Numbered from the stretch's first letter, positions 17,585 to 27,264 are shown. The stretch: 64,000 nucleotides of DNA from Ferdinandcohnia sp036962705 (GCF_036962705.1 NZ_JBALOQ010000013.1:62001-126000); one strand, 5' to 3'. Notes: generated by a model not told the origin, from the letters alone. Numbers and translations: made by a program.

Positions 17585-18694
17585 CTATATTAACGACTTT
17601 CTTACAATAACTCCTACACCCTTTGGAACATGGGCGACAACCTTTGTATGTGGTTCGTTAATCGTTATCCAGCCCAAGCCGGAGAAGACAACATCTGTTT
17701 TTGCTTCTTTGATCATAAATTCATGGGCAACTAGGGGTGGGAATTCATCTAGTTCATTTTTTCCAGGTGGCTGTAATAACTCACCTTTATGGTTTTCATA
17801 TAATTCGTCAGCATTTTCAAGTTTTGTTCGATGGATATTCAGCAAATTTGAGAAATGACAAACGAATGATTGCCTGATCCCACTTACAAAATCAAACCGA
17901 GCTAAGCCGCCAAAGAACAAGGTTTGTTGTTCGTTTAATTGAAAGACCTTTGGTTTGATTTCTTTTTTTGGTGTGATTACCTTCAAGTCTTGTTTTGAAA
18001 CAAAATGTGCCATTTGATGGTGATTAATAATTCCTGGAGTATCAAATAAGGAATGCTCATCATCCAGTGGAATATCAATGATATCTAATGTTGTTCCAGG
18101 AAAGTGTGAAGTCGTAATGATATCCTCCTTCTCCCCACTGAATTCCTTAATAAGACGATTTATGAAAGTTGATTTTCCAACATTTGTACAACCTACTACA
18201 TATACATCTTTTCCACTGCGATAATGCTCGATGGCATCTGCAACCTCTTTAATTCCAGTGCCTTTTTCAGCACTAATTAAAAAGACATCCACAGGTTTGA
18301 GTCCTAGCTCTCGGGATGATCCTTTCATCCAGTTAACTAGCTTTTTTGGTTTCACCGATTTAGGCAGCAAATCTACTTTATTGCCAACTAATACTATATT
18401 TTTGTTCCCCACAAAACGATGAAGACCAGGTAACCAACTACCATTAAAATCGAATATATCAACGATCTTTACGATTAATGCATCGGTAGAGCCAATCCCA
18501 TGAAGGATTTTTAAAAAGTCATCATCTGTTAATGAAACATCTTGTACTTCATTATAATGCTTTAATTTAAAACATCGTTGACAGATGACTTTATCCTTAT
18601 CTAAAGAAGATGGTGGTGCATATCCTAACCCTGCCTTGTCTGCCGTTTGGATTTCAACTCCACAGCCAATACAGCTAATCTTTTCTTGTTCCAC
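17585..18694 (-). CDS. yqeH: Ribosome biogenesis GTPase YqeH
   Basis: A circularly permuted GTPase needed for 30S assembly. The N-terminal zinc finger (CIGCG...ICQRCF) is followed by the motifs in permuted order: NKVDLLP (G4), SAEKG (G5), GCTNVGKSTFI (G1), DTPG (G3). The 369 aa are full length. It lies 4 bp after yqeG. Confidence 0.97.
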   Translation of the reverse strand: MEQEKISCIGCGVEIQTADKAGLGYAPPSSLDKDKVICQRCFKLKHYNEVQDVSLTDDDFLKILHGIGSTDALIVKIVDIFDFNGSWLPGLHRFVGNKNIVLVGNKVDLLPKSVKPKKLVNWMKGSSRELGLKPVDVFLISAEKGTGIKEVADAIEHYRSGKDVYVVGCTNVGKSTFINRLIKEFSGEKEDIITTSHFPGTTLDIIDIPLDDEHSLFDTPGIINHHQMAHFVSKQDLKVITPKKEIKPKVFQLNEQQTLFFGGLARFDFVSGIRQSFVCHFSNLLNIHRTKLENADELYENHKGELLQPPGKNELDEFPPLVAHEFMIKEAKTDVVFSGLGWITINEPHTKVVAHVPKGVGVIVRKSLI

Positions 18695-18698
18695 TCTA

Positions 18699-19214
18699 TT
18701 AATCCTCCCAATAAAGCATTCCGCGACGCTTCATCCAAGTCAGTATTCTTCTTTCAACCAATCGATTAAACTTTGTAAAAAATCCATCTGTTTGTGCAAC
18801 AGGAACTACGAGAATTGTGTGCAAGCCACAGCGATTCCCACCCAATACATCGGTCAGAAGCTGGTCACCAATAACAACAACCTCATCCTTTTGTAAATTC
18901 ATTTCCCTTATTGCACGTTTAAAGGCTCGTACCAATGGTTTTCTCGCCTCAAAAATAAATGGGATACCTAAGGGGTCTGCAAAATCCTTAACTCTTTTTT
19001 CATTATTATTTGAAACGATCGTCACAGTAATCCCATGTTCCTTTATATCTTTAAACCATTCAACAAGCTCTGGTGTAGCACTTGGACGATCCCATTCTAC
19101 CAATGTATTATCTAAATCAGTAATTACACCTTTAATTCCAAGTTCCTTTAGCTTGCTTGGAGAAATCTCCAAAACGGTTTTCACATGCTCATTTGGTAAA
19201 AATTTCTTCAACAA
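18699..19214 (-). CDS. yqeG: YqeG family HAD-IIIA phosphatase
   Basis: A 171-aa haloacid-dehalogenase phosphatase of the IIIA class. The nucleophile motif is ITDLDNTLVEW and the C-terminal metal motif VVIGDQLLTDVLGG. The family includes mitochondrial phosphatidylglycerophosphate phosphatases, so a PGP phosphatase role is possible. First gene of the yqe operon. Confidence 0.94.
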   Translation of the reverse strand: MLKKFLPNEHVKTVLEISPSKLKELGIKGVITDLDNTLVEWDRPSATPELVEWFKDIKEHGITVTIVSNNNEKRVKDFADPLGIPFIFEARKPLVRAFKRAIREMNLQKDEVVVIGDQLLTDVLGGNRCGLHTILVVPVAQTDGFFTKFNRLVERRILTWMKRRGMLYWED

Positions 19215-19622
19215 TACGTTTACACCTCACCGGATTCTTCCTTTTATGTACCTATCCTATCATAACGGATTGAAGTGATTTTCACAAAGCCGAGTCAAGA
19301 CAAATTCCGTCATGTTTAATAGTTTTTATTAAAAAAATAAAAAGTTTTCGACAAATGTCAGTAAATTTCAACACTTGTGGATAAACTTATACACATTTTA
19401 CACACTGATATACATAGATTTCCAAATTTTATAAACAAAATACCCACAGGTTATCCACTTTTTCCTGTGGATAACAGAACGGTTGTTCCATTATTTTTTT
19501 CGTGATAGAGTTAAATTACCAACTAAGAATAACGTATTAGTATATGACAACAAGAAATCAAATAGAACAAATGATACTTATAAATCTTTAGGAGGTGGAT
19601 AGCCAACCGTTGGCTTAAGGCT
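19215..19622. other. 408-bp regulatory intergenic region between yqeG and sda
   Basis: Non-coding. It holds the DnaA-box cluster (19376-19474), the sda promoter region (not confidently mapped) and the structured sda ribosome-binding region. The yqeG promoter must also lie here. Confidence 0.75.
19376..19474 (+). promoter_or_regulatory. DnaA-box cluster upstream of sda
   Basis: Two perfect boxes (TGTGGATAA at 19376-19384 and 19466-19474, reverse of TTATCCACA), one single-mismatch box (TTATCCACT at 19451-19459), and two looser ones (TTATACACA 19387-19395, TTTTACACA 19396-19404). In B. subtilis DnaA controls sda, so these sites most likely do so here. No replication initiator gene or origin unwinding region is adjacent. 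Confidence 0.88.
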
Positions 19623-19625
19623 ATG
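19591..19625 (+). promoter_or_regulatory. Structured ribosome-binding region of sda
   Basis: GGAGG (19591-19595) is 27 nt from the ATG (19623), too far for direct use. Between them, AGCCAA (19601-19606) and TTGGCT (19610-19615) can pair with a 3-nt loop. Looping this out reduces the spacing to 12 nt. An alternative pairing ATAGCC (19599-19604) with GGCTAT (19619-19624) would cover the start codon. Confidence 0.6.
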
Positions 19626-19763
19626 AAAAAATTATCAGATGACTTGTTAGTTGAATCTTATTTTAAAGCAATAAAATTAAAGCTAAGTCCTGATTTTATT
19701 CACCTTATTGAAACTGAAATTACGCGCAGATCATTAGGTCATAAGATTAGAAATATATCATAA
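19623..19763 (+). CDS. sda: Sporulation checkpoint protein Sda (histidine-kinase inhibitor)
   Basis: Sda blocks sporulation kinases KinA/KinB when DNA replication is perturbed. The 46-aa protein is the usual length and carries the signature KKLSDDLLVESYFKA and ITRRSLGH, forming the helical hairpin. DnaA boxes upstream match its known control. The start is ATG 19623, but its Shine-Dalgarno is unusually distant (see regulatory entry). Confidence 0.95.
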   Translation: MKKLSDDLLVESYFKAIKLKLSPDFIHLIETEITRRSLGHKIRNIS

Positions 19764-19777
19764 AACATGATTTTATA

Positions 19778-19805
19778 AAAGAGCCCTTTTAGAGGCTCTT
19801 TTTTT
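19778..19805 (+). terminator. Terminator of sda, overlapping the psd stop
   Basis: AAAGAGCC / GGCTCTTT stem followed by seven T on the plus strand; it probably also terminates psd transcripts because the pair is convergent. Confidence 0.88.
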
Positions 19806-20592
19806 CTTGTTTAAGAGTACCTAAGACTTCACCGACTTTAACATTTTTTGATGATTTAATTTTAGGGCTAATTGCAAAACTTTCTTTTTCAAATAATAGA
19901 ATAACGGTTGAACCAAATGAGAAGTACGCAATTTCTTCCCCTTTTTTCACAGAATCACTTCTATGGGTTGTTTCTATACTATTGACAAACATTGCCCCAA
20001 CCTTGACCACAGCAACATATGAGTCATTTGCACGTATTTCGGAAATTTTTCTAAAATTCTTGGATAAAGGATCTTTTCCATATTTTAACCCGAGTCGATT
20101 AACCGGATACGATTTCCGCCCCAATTCCCATTGATTTGTTATAACCCCAGAAATTGGACTATGAATTCGATGATAGTGGCTTGGACTTAAATAAAGAATA
20201 ACGAAGGTACCACCTATATATTTAGTAAGAGATTCTTCATCACCAAGCATTTCTTGAATGGAATAATGTTTATTTTTTACAGTTATTTCCTTTTTCGCGC
20301 TAATGATACCAGTGTCTTCAATAACGGCATCAACCGGGCTGATTACAGTATCTTCTTTTTGATCAATATCCCTGCTGTTCTGTTTCAGTTGTCTAACAAA
20401 AAGGTCTTGAAGAGTTCCGAAATCAGATAAGTTTTTTTCCATTTCTGCTTGGTTAATATTGTATATTTTCGCATAACTCGGAATAAGTATAGCACTAACT
20501 CTTGATTGTGAAAATTTTTTTAAAATCGCCGATGAAAGACGATGGTTTGTTAATTCAATGAAGAAACGATAAAGCCATTTCTGCAAATTCAA
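19789..20592 (-). CDS. psd: Phosphatidylserine decarboxylase
   Basis: Psd converts phosphatidylserine to phosphatidylethanolamine using a pyruvoyl group made by self-cleavage. The 267-aa proenzyme has the conserved VISPVDAVIED, YLSPSHYHRIHSP and the cleavage motif in YFSFGSTVILLFEK (FGST, where many family members have LGST). Divergent from pssA, which makes its substrate. Confidence 0.96.
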   Translation of the reverse strand: MNLQKWLYRFFIELTNHRLSSAILKKFSQSRVSAILIPSYAKIYNINQAEMEKNLSDFGTLQDLFVRQLKQNSRDIDQKEDTVISPVDAVIEDTGIISAKKEITVKNKHYSIQEMLGDEESLTKYIGGTFVILYLSPSHYHRIHSPISGVITNQWELGRKSYPVNRLGLKYGKDPLSKNFRKISEIRANDSYVAVVKVGAMFVNSIETTHRSDSVKKGEEIAYFSFGSTVILLFEKESFAISPKIKSSKNVKVGEVLGTLKQEKKSL

Positions 20593-20728
20593 TTCCCCCT
20601 AAAAATTACAATTTCCCTTTGACTATACACTTTCGAACGAATAAAATAAGGTTATTAATGCAATACTATTCTATTTTAATTATTATTGATATCTATTACA
20701 AAGACTTTTCCAAGAAAGGAGTGAAGAA

Positions 20729-21268
20729 ATGTTTTTATTGGATTATTTAGATTCAACATTAAAAAAGCTTAAAGCCCATACTGCTAACATACTTACTCTA
20801 ATCAACCTAAGCTTAGGTGGTTTTTCCATTTTATTTGCTCTCAAGAATGAATTAAATTTAAGCTTATTACTTATCTTTTTAGCAGCACTTGCAGACCGTT
20901 TCGATGGGATGGTAGCAAGAAAGTTTCAAATCGAATCAGAGCTTGGGAAACAACTTGACTCGATGTGCGATATTATATCATTTGGAGTTGCACCTGCACT
21001 TTTATTATACCAAGGGATTATCTTTGAATTCGGAGCACCAGGAATGTTTTTCACCGTTTTCTATATCGGATGTGGAGCATTTCGCTTAGCAAAATTCAAT
21101 ATTAGTGACAACAAAGGCTTCTTTGTAGGCTTACCGATAACAGCTGCTGGCTGTCTATTGACATTAAGCTTCTTAGCAATCCCATATGTATCTCCACAAT
21201 TTTTCATTTACCTCATTATTATTCTTTCTTTCCTTATGGTTGGAACGTTTAAATTAAAGAAAGTATAA
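20729..21268 (+). CDS. pssA: CDP-diacylglycerol-serine O-phosphatidyltransferase
   Basis: PssA forms phosphatidylserine from CDP-diacylglycerol and serine. The CDP-alcohol phosphotransferase motif is visible as LADRFDGMVARKF...ELGKQLDSMCD (D..DG..AR...G...D...D). Several transmembrane helices; 179 aa. Start after AAGGAG. Pairs with divergent psd for phosphatidylethanolamine synthesis. Confidence 0.96.
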   Translation: MFLLDYLDSTLKKLKAHTANILTLINLSLGGFSILFALKNELNLSLLLIFLAALADRFDGMVARKFQIESELGKQLDSMCDIISFGVAPALLLYQGIIFEFGAPGMFFTVFYIGCGAFRLAKFNISDNKGFFVGLPITAAGCLLTLSFLAIPYVSPQFFIYLIIILSFLMVGTFKLKKV

Positions 21269-21309
21269 AAAAACCTATCCACGCTTTGTTGAAGTGGATA
21301 GGTTTTTTC
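21268..21309 (+). terminator. Terminator of pssA
   Basis: AAAAAACCTATCCAC pairs with GTGGATAGGTTTTTT around an 11-nt loop; the symmetrical A and T tracts make it bidirectional, serving the convergent pepF side too. Confidence 0.93.
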
Positions 21310-21312
21310 TTA

Positions 21313-21380
21313 TGTCTAGCTAAGCTCCATGCGCCATCGGCTCTCTGGTCTAAGGCTAAGGCTGTGCGCTTTGCACTTTT
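21313..21380 (+). repeat. Short copy of a second interspersed repeat (TCTAGCTCC/GCGCCATCG type)
   Basis: 'TGTCTAGCT..GCTCCATGCGCCATCGGCTC' followed by 'GTGCGCTTTGCAC' resembles the reverse complement of the element at 60248-60361, but shorter. Elements of this look are common between genes in Bacillus genomes. Confidence 0.55.
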
Positions 21381-21384
21381 TTTC

Positions 21385-23178
21385 TTATTTCGTTAACTCT
21401 AAAAATTCTTCGACATCTTTAATAGAGAGCTTTACTGCTTTTTCCCAGAAATCACGTTTTGTTAAATCAACACCTAAGTGTTTAGCAGCAAGGTCTTCCA
21501 CCTTCATGCTAGCTGTATCCTTTAACATTGCGATGTACTTCTCTTCATAATCTATTCCCTCTTCTAACGCCTTAGCATAGATTCCTAAAGAGAATAAATA
21601 TCCAAACGTATATGGGAAGTTATAAAAAGGGACGCCTGTAATATAGAAATGCATTTTAGATGCCCAGAATTGTGGGTGATATTCATCTAATGCACCGCAA
21701 TATGCTTCCTTCTGCGCTTCAAGCATTAATTCATTGAGGCGATCTGTACTTACAATACCAGTCTTGCGCTCCTCATAAAATCTTGTCTCAAATAGGAATC
21801 TTGCATGAATATTCATATAGAAGGCAACACTTCTTTGAATTTTATCCTCTAATAGAGCAATTTTTTCATCTTCGGACTTCGCATTTTTTACAGATGCATC
21901 CGCAACAATCATTTCGGCAAAAGTCGATGCAGTTTCTGCCACGTTCATTGCATAGCTACGATTTAATGTATGAACGCCAGACATTGCATGCTGATGGAAT
22001 GCATGGCCAAGCTCATGAGCAAGAGTTGACACATTTGAAGGTGTTCCTGAGAATGTCATAAAGATTCTTGATTGATCGCTTTCAGGAAAACTCGTACAAA
22101 ATCCTCCTGGACGTTTTCCAGGGCGATCCTCAGCCTCAATCCAGCTATCTTCAAAAGCTTTTTGTGTAAACTCAGTAAGCTTAGGACCAAACTTACTAAA
22201 TTGTTCTAAAATAAACTCGGCACCTTCTTGATAAGACACCTTGCTTTCTGCTTGTCCTACAGGTGCATCAAGGTCGTACCAACTTAACCTTTCAAGATCT
22301 AAAAGCTTTGCTTTGCGGCTTAAATATTCCACAAAAGGTGCTTTATTTTCTGTAATAACAGTCCACATCGTGTTAAGCGTTTCCTTAGACATTCTGTTTA
22401 TATCAAGTGGCTCCCCGAGTACGTTTTCCCAACCACGTGCTTTATACACATTTAATCGGAAACCACCAAGATGATTCAGTGCTTCGCCAATATAATCAGT
22501 ATGCTCATCCCAGGCTTTTTCCCATTGGGTAAACATGGATTGTCTTACCTTTCGGTTAGAGCTTGAAAACTTGTTAAACGCTTGACCGACTGAAAGCTGC
22601 TTTGTTTCACCATTTTCTTCAAATGGAACCTTGATATTACCAACAACCATATTATAAAGCTGACCCCATGCGTGATAGCCATCAACACCTAAAGCATTAA
22701 TTAGGCTTTCTTGTTCTAAAGATAGTTTTTCTTTTGCTCTTGTTCTTCTTTCCTCTAAAACAAATGAAAGCTCGTTAAATGGCTCCTCTGATAAAAGTTC
22801 ATCCCATACTGGCTGCTGGGTGGAAACTAGCTTTTGATCGAATGCCGTTAAAATCGATTGAAGCTCACTATTAAGCTGAGTTGTTTTTCCTTGTAATTGG
22901 CTAGCCCTACGATCAGTTGTATCCTGTGCTGTCAAACAGCTAACAAATGCTCCTGCTTGACGAAGCTTTTTAAATGATGATTGAAAAGCATTCAATATGT
23001 TTAATAATCCATCTTTATCCTTTGCATTTGTAGGTACTTGAAATTGGTCTACCAATGCACTGAACTCAATTAATTCCTTATGTAACGCCTCTAAAAAGGA
23101 ATGAAATATAGGTGAACTGCTACCACCTTCAAAAAATACATCTAAATCCCATTTTTGTTCATATGTACGTATGCTCAC
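21385..23178 (-). CDS. pepF: M3 family oligoendopeptidase F
   Basis: A cytoplasmic zinc metallopeptidase of the thimet/oligoendopeptidase F family, 597 aa. The zinc site is STLAHELGHAFHQHAMSG (HExxH). The N-terminal PepF domain precedes it and the C-terminus is intact (YNFPYTFGYLFSLGIYAKAL). Likely role is peptide turnover; in B. subtilis a PepF paralogue affects sporulation when overproduced. Confidence 0.95.
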   Translation of the reverse strand: MSIRTYEQKWDLDVFFEGGSSSPIFHSFLEALHKELIEFSALVDQFQVPTNAKDKDGLLNILNAFQSSFKKLRQAGAFVSCLTAQDTTDRRASQLQGKTTQLNSELQSILTAFDQKLVSTQQPVWDELLSEEPFNELSFVLEERRTRAKEKLSLEQESLINALGVDGYHAWGQLYNMVVGNIKVPFEENGETKQLSVGQAFNKFSSSNRKVRQSMFTQWEKAWDEHTDYIGEALNHLGGFRLNVYKARGWENVLGEPLDINRMSKETLNTMWTVITENKAPFVEYLSRKAKLLDLERLSWYDLDAPVGQAESKVSYQEGAEFILEQFSKFGPKLTEFTQKAFEDSWIEAEDRPGKRPGGFCTSFPESDQSRIFMTFSGTPSNVSTLAHELGHAFHQHAMSGVHTLNRSYAMNVAETASTFAEMIVADASVKNAKSEDEKIALLEDKIQRSVAFYMNIHARFLFETRFYEERKTGIVSTDRLNELMLEAQKEAYCGALDEYHPQFWASKMHFYITGVPFYNFPYTFGYLFSLGIYAKALEEGIDYEEKYIAMLKDTASMKVEDLAAKHLGVDLTKRDFWEKAVKLSIKDVEEFLELTK

Positions 23179-23360
23179 ATTAAGTTCCCCCTTCTTAATT
23201 ATTTAGACTCACTAAATAATTCACACCATTCATTATAAAGGGATTTTTATAAAACTTCTATCATTTCGGAAAATTATTAACCGCTTCTACGCCTTTTTAT
23301 GATTTGCATTAAATTCCACCTTTAGTGGCAAACTTAGGAAAAAGCTCGGAGCTGTCTGTT

Positions 23361-24914
23361 ATGAAAAAGCGTGCTATCCAAAATCTTATCGAAAAGTTTA
23401 ATAATCCTAAACTAGATCCCGAACAATATCCGCAAAAGTCCAATGCGGAAGAGATTGAAATAAAAAGTCAAGAAGTAGACCCAGATCTTCAATCAACCAT
23501 ATCAACGTTAAAAAAGCTATATTCACTCCCGGATAACAACGATGTGAAAATCCATAATTTTACTATTAATGGAATAAATAAAAACGCTGCCATCTTATTT
23601 ATATCAACAATAACTGATGTTGACATGATTAGTAAGCATATTCTTGAACCTTTGTTACTAAATGAAAATCCAGAAAAGGACGTTCAAAAGATCATCCAAA
23701 TTCAATCATTCACAAAGGTTCAACTAATAGAAGATATTGTTAACGGTGCTAATCAAGGAAACTCCATTTTATTCATTGATGGTGAAAAACAAGCATATGT
23801 GATAGGAACGGCGAATTTCCAAGGTAGATCGGTTGAAAAAGCAGAAAATGAAGTTGTCCTTAAAGGTCCAAAGGAGTCCTTTAACGAAAAAGCAGATACA
23901 AACATTTCTTTAGTTCGAAAAAAAATCAGGAATGAAAATCTAATTGTCGAAAATATTACCATTACAAAACGTTCAAATAATGAACTATTTATACTTTATA
24001 TAAAGGACCTTGCCAATGATAAATTGATAAAAAATATTAAAGAAAGAGTCAGTTCTTTAGATGTCGACGCCATTCAAAATCTTTCTCTTTTGGAACAATA
24101 CATCGAAGAAAGGCCAAAATCCATCTTTCCTAGTATTTTATATACGGAAAGACCTGATCGTGCTTCCTCCTTTTTAGAGGATGGATATGTCGTTTTATTA
24201 ATGAATAATTCACCATCTTCCTTAATACTACCTACTACTTTTTGGTCCTTTATTCATAACCCTGAGGATCACTATTTACGATTTTTATTTGGAAATTTCA
24301 CTCGAATTTTACGTGTATGTGCATTGTTTATCACCGTTTTTGGATCTGCGATTTATGTTTCAATTACAAATTACCATTCGGAAATGGTTCCAACTGATCT
24401 TTTATTAGCCATTTCCGCAACCCGTGAAAAGGTTCCGTTCCCAGTTCTTATCGAAATATTATTGATGGAAATAGCCTTTGAGTTAATTAGGGAAGCTGGA
24501 CTTCGAGTCCCTAATACAATCGGGCCAACAATCGGTATTGTTGGAGCGTTAATTTTAGGACAAGCTGCGGTTCAGGCGAATATTGTTAGCCCTATTGTAG
24601 TTATTGTCGTAGCATTAAGTGGGCTTTGTTCATTTACACTAAGCGATGTGAGCATGAATTTCGCGATAAGAATCATTCGATTTGCTTTTATTTTCTCGGC
24701 TGGTTTTTTTGGAATTTATGGTATGACAGCTTTATTTACAGTCGGATTATTTTATATGGTTTCCCTAAAATCATTTGGCGTTCCATACTTATCTCCTATG
24801 TCACCTAAGTACATTTCTTCTGGAGATACAATCATCAGAAAAATGATCAAAAATGAAACTGTTCGTCCCGGCTATTTAAAACCAAAGGACGTCATAAAAA
24901 AGGCAGAGGAATAG
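23361..24914 (+). CDS. Spore germination receptor A subunit (GerA/GerKA family)
   Basis: The A subunit of a nutrient germinant receptor in the spore inner membrane. About 517 aa: a long hydrophilic N-terminal domain (residues 1-300, with ending ERPKSIFPSILYTERPDRAS and FLEDGYVVLLMNNSP) and then membrane segments containing RVCALFITVFGSAIYV and FELIREAGLRVPNTIGPTIGIVGALILG, diagnostic of GerA. ATG 23361 follows CGGAG; the GTG at 23325 in the same frame has no ribosome site. First gene of an A-B-C-(D) operon. Confidence 0.93.
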   Translation: MKKRAIQNLIEKFNNPKLDPEQYPQKSNAEEIEIKSQEVDPDLQSTISTLKKLYSLPDNNDVKIHNFTINGINKNAAILFISTITDVDMISKHILEPLLLNENPEKDVQKIIQIQSFTKVQLIEDIVNGANQGNSILFIDGEKQAYVIGTANFQGRSVEKAENEVVLKGPKESFNEKADTNISLVRKKIRNENLIVENITITKRSNNELFILYIKDLANDKLIKNIKERVSSLDVDAIQNLSLLEQYIEERPKSIFPSILYTERPDRASSFLEDGYVVLLMNNSPSSLILPTTFWSFIHNPEDHYLRFLFGNFTRILRVCALFITVFGSAIYVSITNYHSEMVPTDLLLAISATREKVPFPVLIEILLMEIAFELIREAGLRVPNTIGPTIGIVGALILGQAAVQANIVSPIVVIVVALSGLCSFTLSDVSMNFAIRIIRFAFIFSAGFFGIYGMTALFTVGLFYMVSLKSFGVPYLSPMSPKYISSGDTIIRKMIKNETVRPGYLKPKDVIKKAEE

Positions 24915-24917
24915 GCT

Positions 24918-26027
24918 ATGGAGCAATCAAGAGGGAAAATTGGTATAAGAGAATACGTAGCTATCGTAATATTAGTGATCGGTGTAAAACTGTCTGATGA
25001 TACACCAACCATTTTGGTAGAATTCCTTAGTAGCGCTTATTGGATGGCACCACTTATTATTGGGTTAATATCTATTATTCCAATTTATTTGACAATTAAA
25101 GTCGTTACAGCTTATAAAAATAAGAATTTGCATGATGTCATTCTTCATTTATTTGGAAAATATTTAGGCACAGTTCTATCATGTATTCTATTACTGGCAT
25201 TTTTTATCGGACTTACGTATGATTCAGCCCTTTATGTGGATATCATTGGGACAATGTATTTTACACAAACACCGTATTTGATTATTTTTACGGTTTTAAT
25301 GGCAGTTTGTGCGTATTGCGCCAAAAAAGGCCTAGAACATATCGGTACTGTTTCATGGCTAGTGCTCTTCTATATAAAAATTTCTTTATTCATAACCCTA
25401 CTTTTAGCACTAAAGGAAAGTAACCTTGCCTTCATTTTTCCAATTTTAGGTCCTGGATCTTTAGAGGTTATAAAAAGTAGTACAACACATGTATCGCTTT
25501 TTTCAGAATTTTTTTTTATGGGATTAATTGCCCCTTATATTGTATCCGCAAAAGCGTTTAAAAAAGGGACATGGATCGCATTTGTCATTATCGTGATTGA
25601 GTTAACTCTTGCTTTTCTTATCTATTTATTTGTATTTGATTATGAAGGTTTAAAAATGCTTGATTATCCATACCAAGAGTTAATACGTTTGATTAGGTTT
25701 GGATTTTTAACAAATATTGAAACCTTTTTCTTTCCATTTTGGATTATAGCCTCATTCATTCGGTTTACAGTCTATATCTATTTAATTGCCGTATTTTTAG
25801 GAGGCATTTGTAATATCAAAAGCTTTGAATATTTAGCCCCAACAATTGCAACAATCGTTGTTATTTTTGGAATGGCTCCTGAGGCACCTACATTCACAGT
25901 TTTTAATATAAGAGAGGTTTTATTAAATTCCATGAGTCCTATGTTTCTTTTTATTCCTTTCCTTATGTGGATACTAGCAAAACTTAGAGGGGATTTGAAA
26001 CATGAAAAAACAACCCAAAGTAACTAG
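24918..26027 (+). CDS. Spore germination receptor B subunit (GerB/GerKB, APC-type permease)
   Basis: A 369-aa integral membrane protein with about ten helices, starting with the typical IGIREYVAIVILVIGVKLSDDTPT. The B subunit belongs to the amino acid-polyamine-organocation superfamily and is where germinants bind. It starts 3 bp after the A gene stop and overlaps the C gene by 26 bp. Confidence 0.94.
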   Translation: MEQSRGKIGIREYVAIVILVIGVKLSDDTPTILVEFLSSAYWMAPLIIGLISIIPIYLTIKVVTAYKNKNLHDVILHLFGKYLGTVLSCILLLAFFIGLTYDSALYVDIIGTMYFTQTPYLIIFTVLMAVCAYCAKKGLEHIGTVSWLVLFYIKISLFITLLLALKESNLAFIFPILGPGSLEVIKSSTTHVSLFSEFFFMGLIAPYIVSAKAFKKGTWIAFVIIVIELTLAFLIYLFVFDYEGLKMLDYPYQELIRLIRFGFLTNIETFFFPFWIIASFIRFTVYIYLIAVFLGGICNIKSFEYLAPTIATIVVIFGMAPEAPTFTVFNIREVLLNSMSPMFLFIPFLMWILAKLRGDLKHEKTTQSN

Positions 26028-27261
26028 ACTTTCTTTGATTTTTTCAATTTTATTCTTGTTGGTTGGGTGCTGGGATATGGAGGAAATTGATCGAAGAGCT
26101 TATGTCCTTGGGATTGGTCTAGACAAATCAGATGTTAAAGGATTTTTAAAAATCACTTATTTAATTTCAAATCCAGAGGCGGGATCCGCACTAAATGGTG
26201 GTGGGGGCGGCAATGAACCAACACATGAAATTATTACACTCAACGCCTCAAGTTTTATTCAATCTGAAAACTTGGCAAATGCCGTAATAGCAAAGGGTAT
26301 CACCTATGATATTTTGGATTACTTTGTCGTTTCAGAAGAACTTGCGAGGGACAAGGATTTTATTCGATATTTTTATGACGCCACAAAGGACCGAGATGTT
26401 AGACGTGATTCAAAACTCATTGTTACAAAGGAAAAAGCTAGTACATTTATCGAACAAAATAAGCCAAAACTTGAAACTAGAAGACATGAATATTTTGAAA
26501 CCCTTTTTAAAAATGCAACTGAAATTGGCTTTATTCCAAACTCCGAAATTAACAATTTTTTTAGAATAACTGAAGCAGATGCAGATCTATTTATTTCTGC
26601 CTATGTGACGACTGAGCAGGACGAAATTACAGCAAAGAAAAACGAGGATCAGCATTTAATTGCAGGTAAGATGAAAGTAACTGGGAAAACAAACCCTGCG
26701 CAATTTCTGGGTTCCGCAGTCTTTAAAGAGGGACAAATGATTGGGAAATTATCGGTGCAAGAGACTCGTTTAAGGCAAATGCTAAACAAATATGTGGAAA
26801 AACCCAGCTTTTTAGTTTCTATTCCTGATCCCTTTATAAAGGATTATTGGATAACCGCTCGTTTCACTCAAGTATACTCCCCACAAATAACCGTGGATGT
26901 ATCAAAGCAAGCACCAATTATCAAAGTGAAGCTCCCTATACAAGCTGATATTTTAACCGACCATAGTATGGTAAATTATGCAGACGATGAGGAAAAAAGA
27001 AAAGAATTAAAGAATCATATCATAAATGGATTTGAACAAAGAATTAATGATCTTGTTAAACGTACACAGGAGGAATTTAAGGCAGACCTATTTGGCTTTT
27101 CCCGAGTAGCGAGAAGGCATTTCTCATCCATTCCACAGTGGGAGAAATATGATTGGATGACATCCTATTCCGATGCAAATATTAGCGTTACAGTCGATGT
27201 TAGATTTGGTGAATTCGGGCGACAATCAAAATTACCAAGCTATGAAAGGATAAGAGATTAA
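26002..27261 (+). CDS. Spore germination receptor C subunit (GerC/GerKC lipoprotein)
   Basis: A 419-aa lipoprotein. The signal peptide ends in a lipobox LLVGC with Cys23, followed by WDMEEIDRRAYVLGIGLDKS, the hallmark of GerC proteins. The prelipoprotein would be modified by Lgt and anchored on the outer face of the spore inner membrane. Confidence 0.95.
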   Translation: MKKQPKVTRLSLIFSILFLLVGCWDMEEIDRRAYVLGIGLDKSDVKGFLKITYLISNPEAGSALNGGGGGNEPTHEIITLNASSFIQSENLANAVIAKGITYDILDYFVVSEELARDKDFIRYFYDATKDRDVRRDSKLIVTKEKASTFIEQNKPKLETRRHEYFETLFKNATEIGFIPNSEINNFFRITEADADLFISAYVTTEQDEITAKKNEDQHLIAGKMKVTGKTNPAQFLGSAVFKEGQMIGKLSVQETRLRQMLNKYVEKPSFLVSIPDPFIKDYWITARFTQVYSPQITVDVSKQAPIIKVKLPIQADILTDHSMVNYADDEEKRKELKNHIINGFEQRINDLVKRTQEEFKADLFGFSRVARRHFSSIPQWEKYDWMTSYSDANISVTVDVRFGEFGRQSKLPSYERIRD

Positions 27262-27264
27262 GAT

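Noticed and set aside
19376..19474. Replication origin
   Set aside because: DnaA boxes are present, but there is no dnaA, dnaN or AT-rich unwinding module, and the downstream gene sda explains them.
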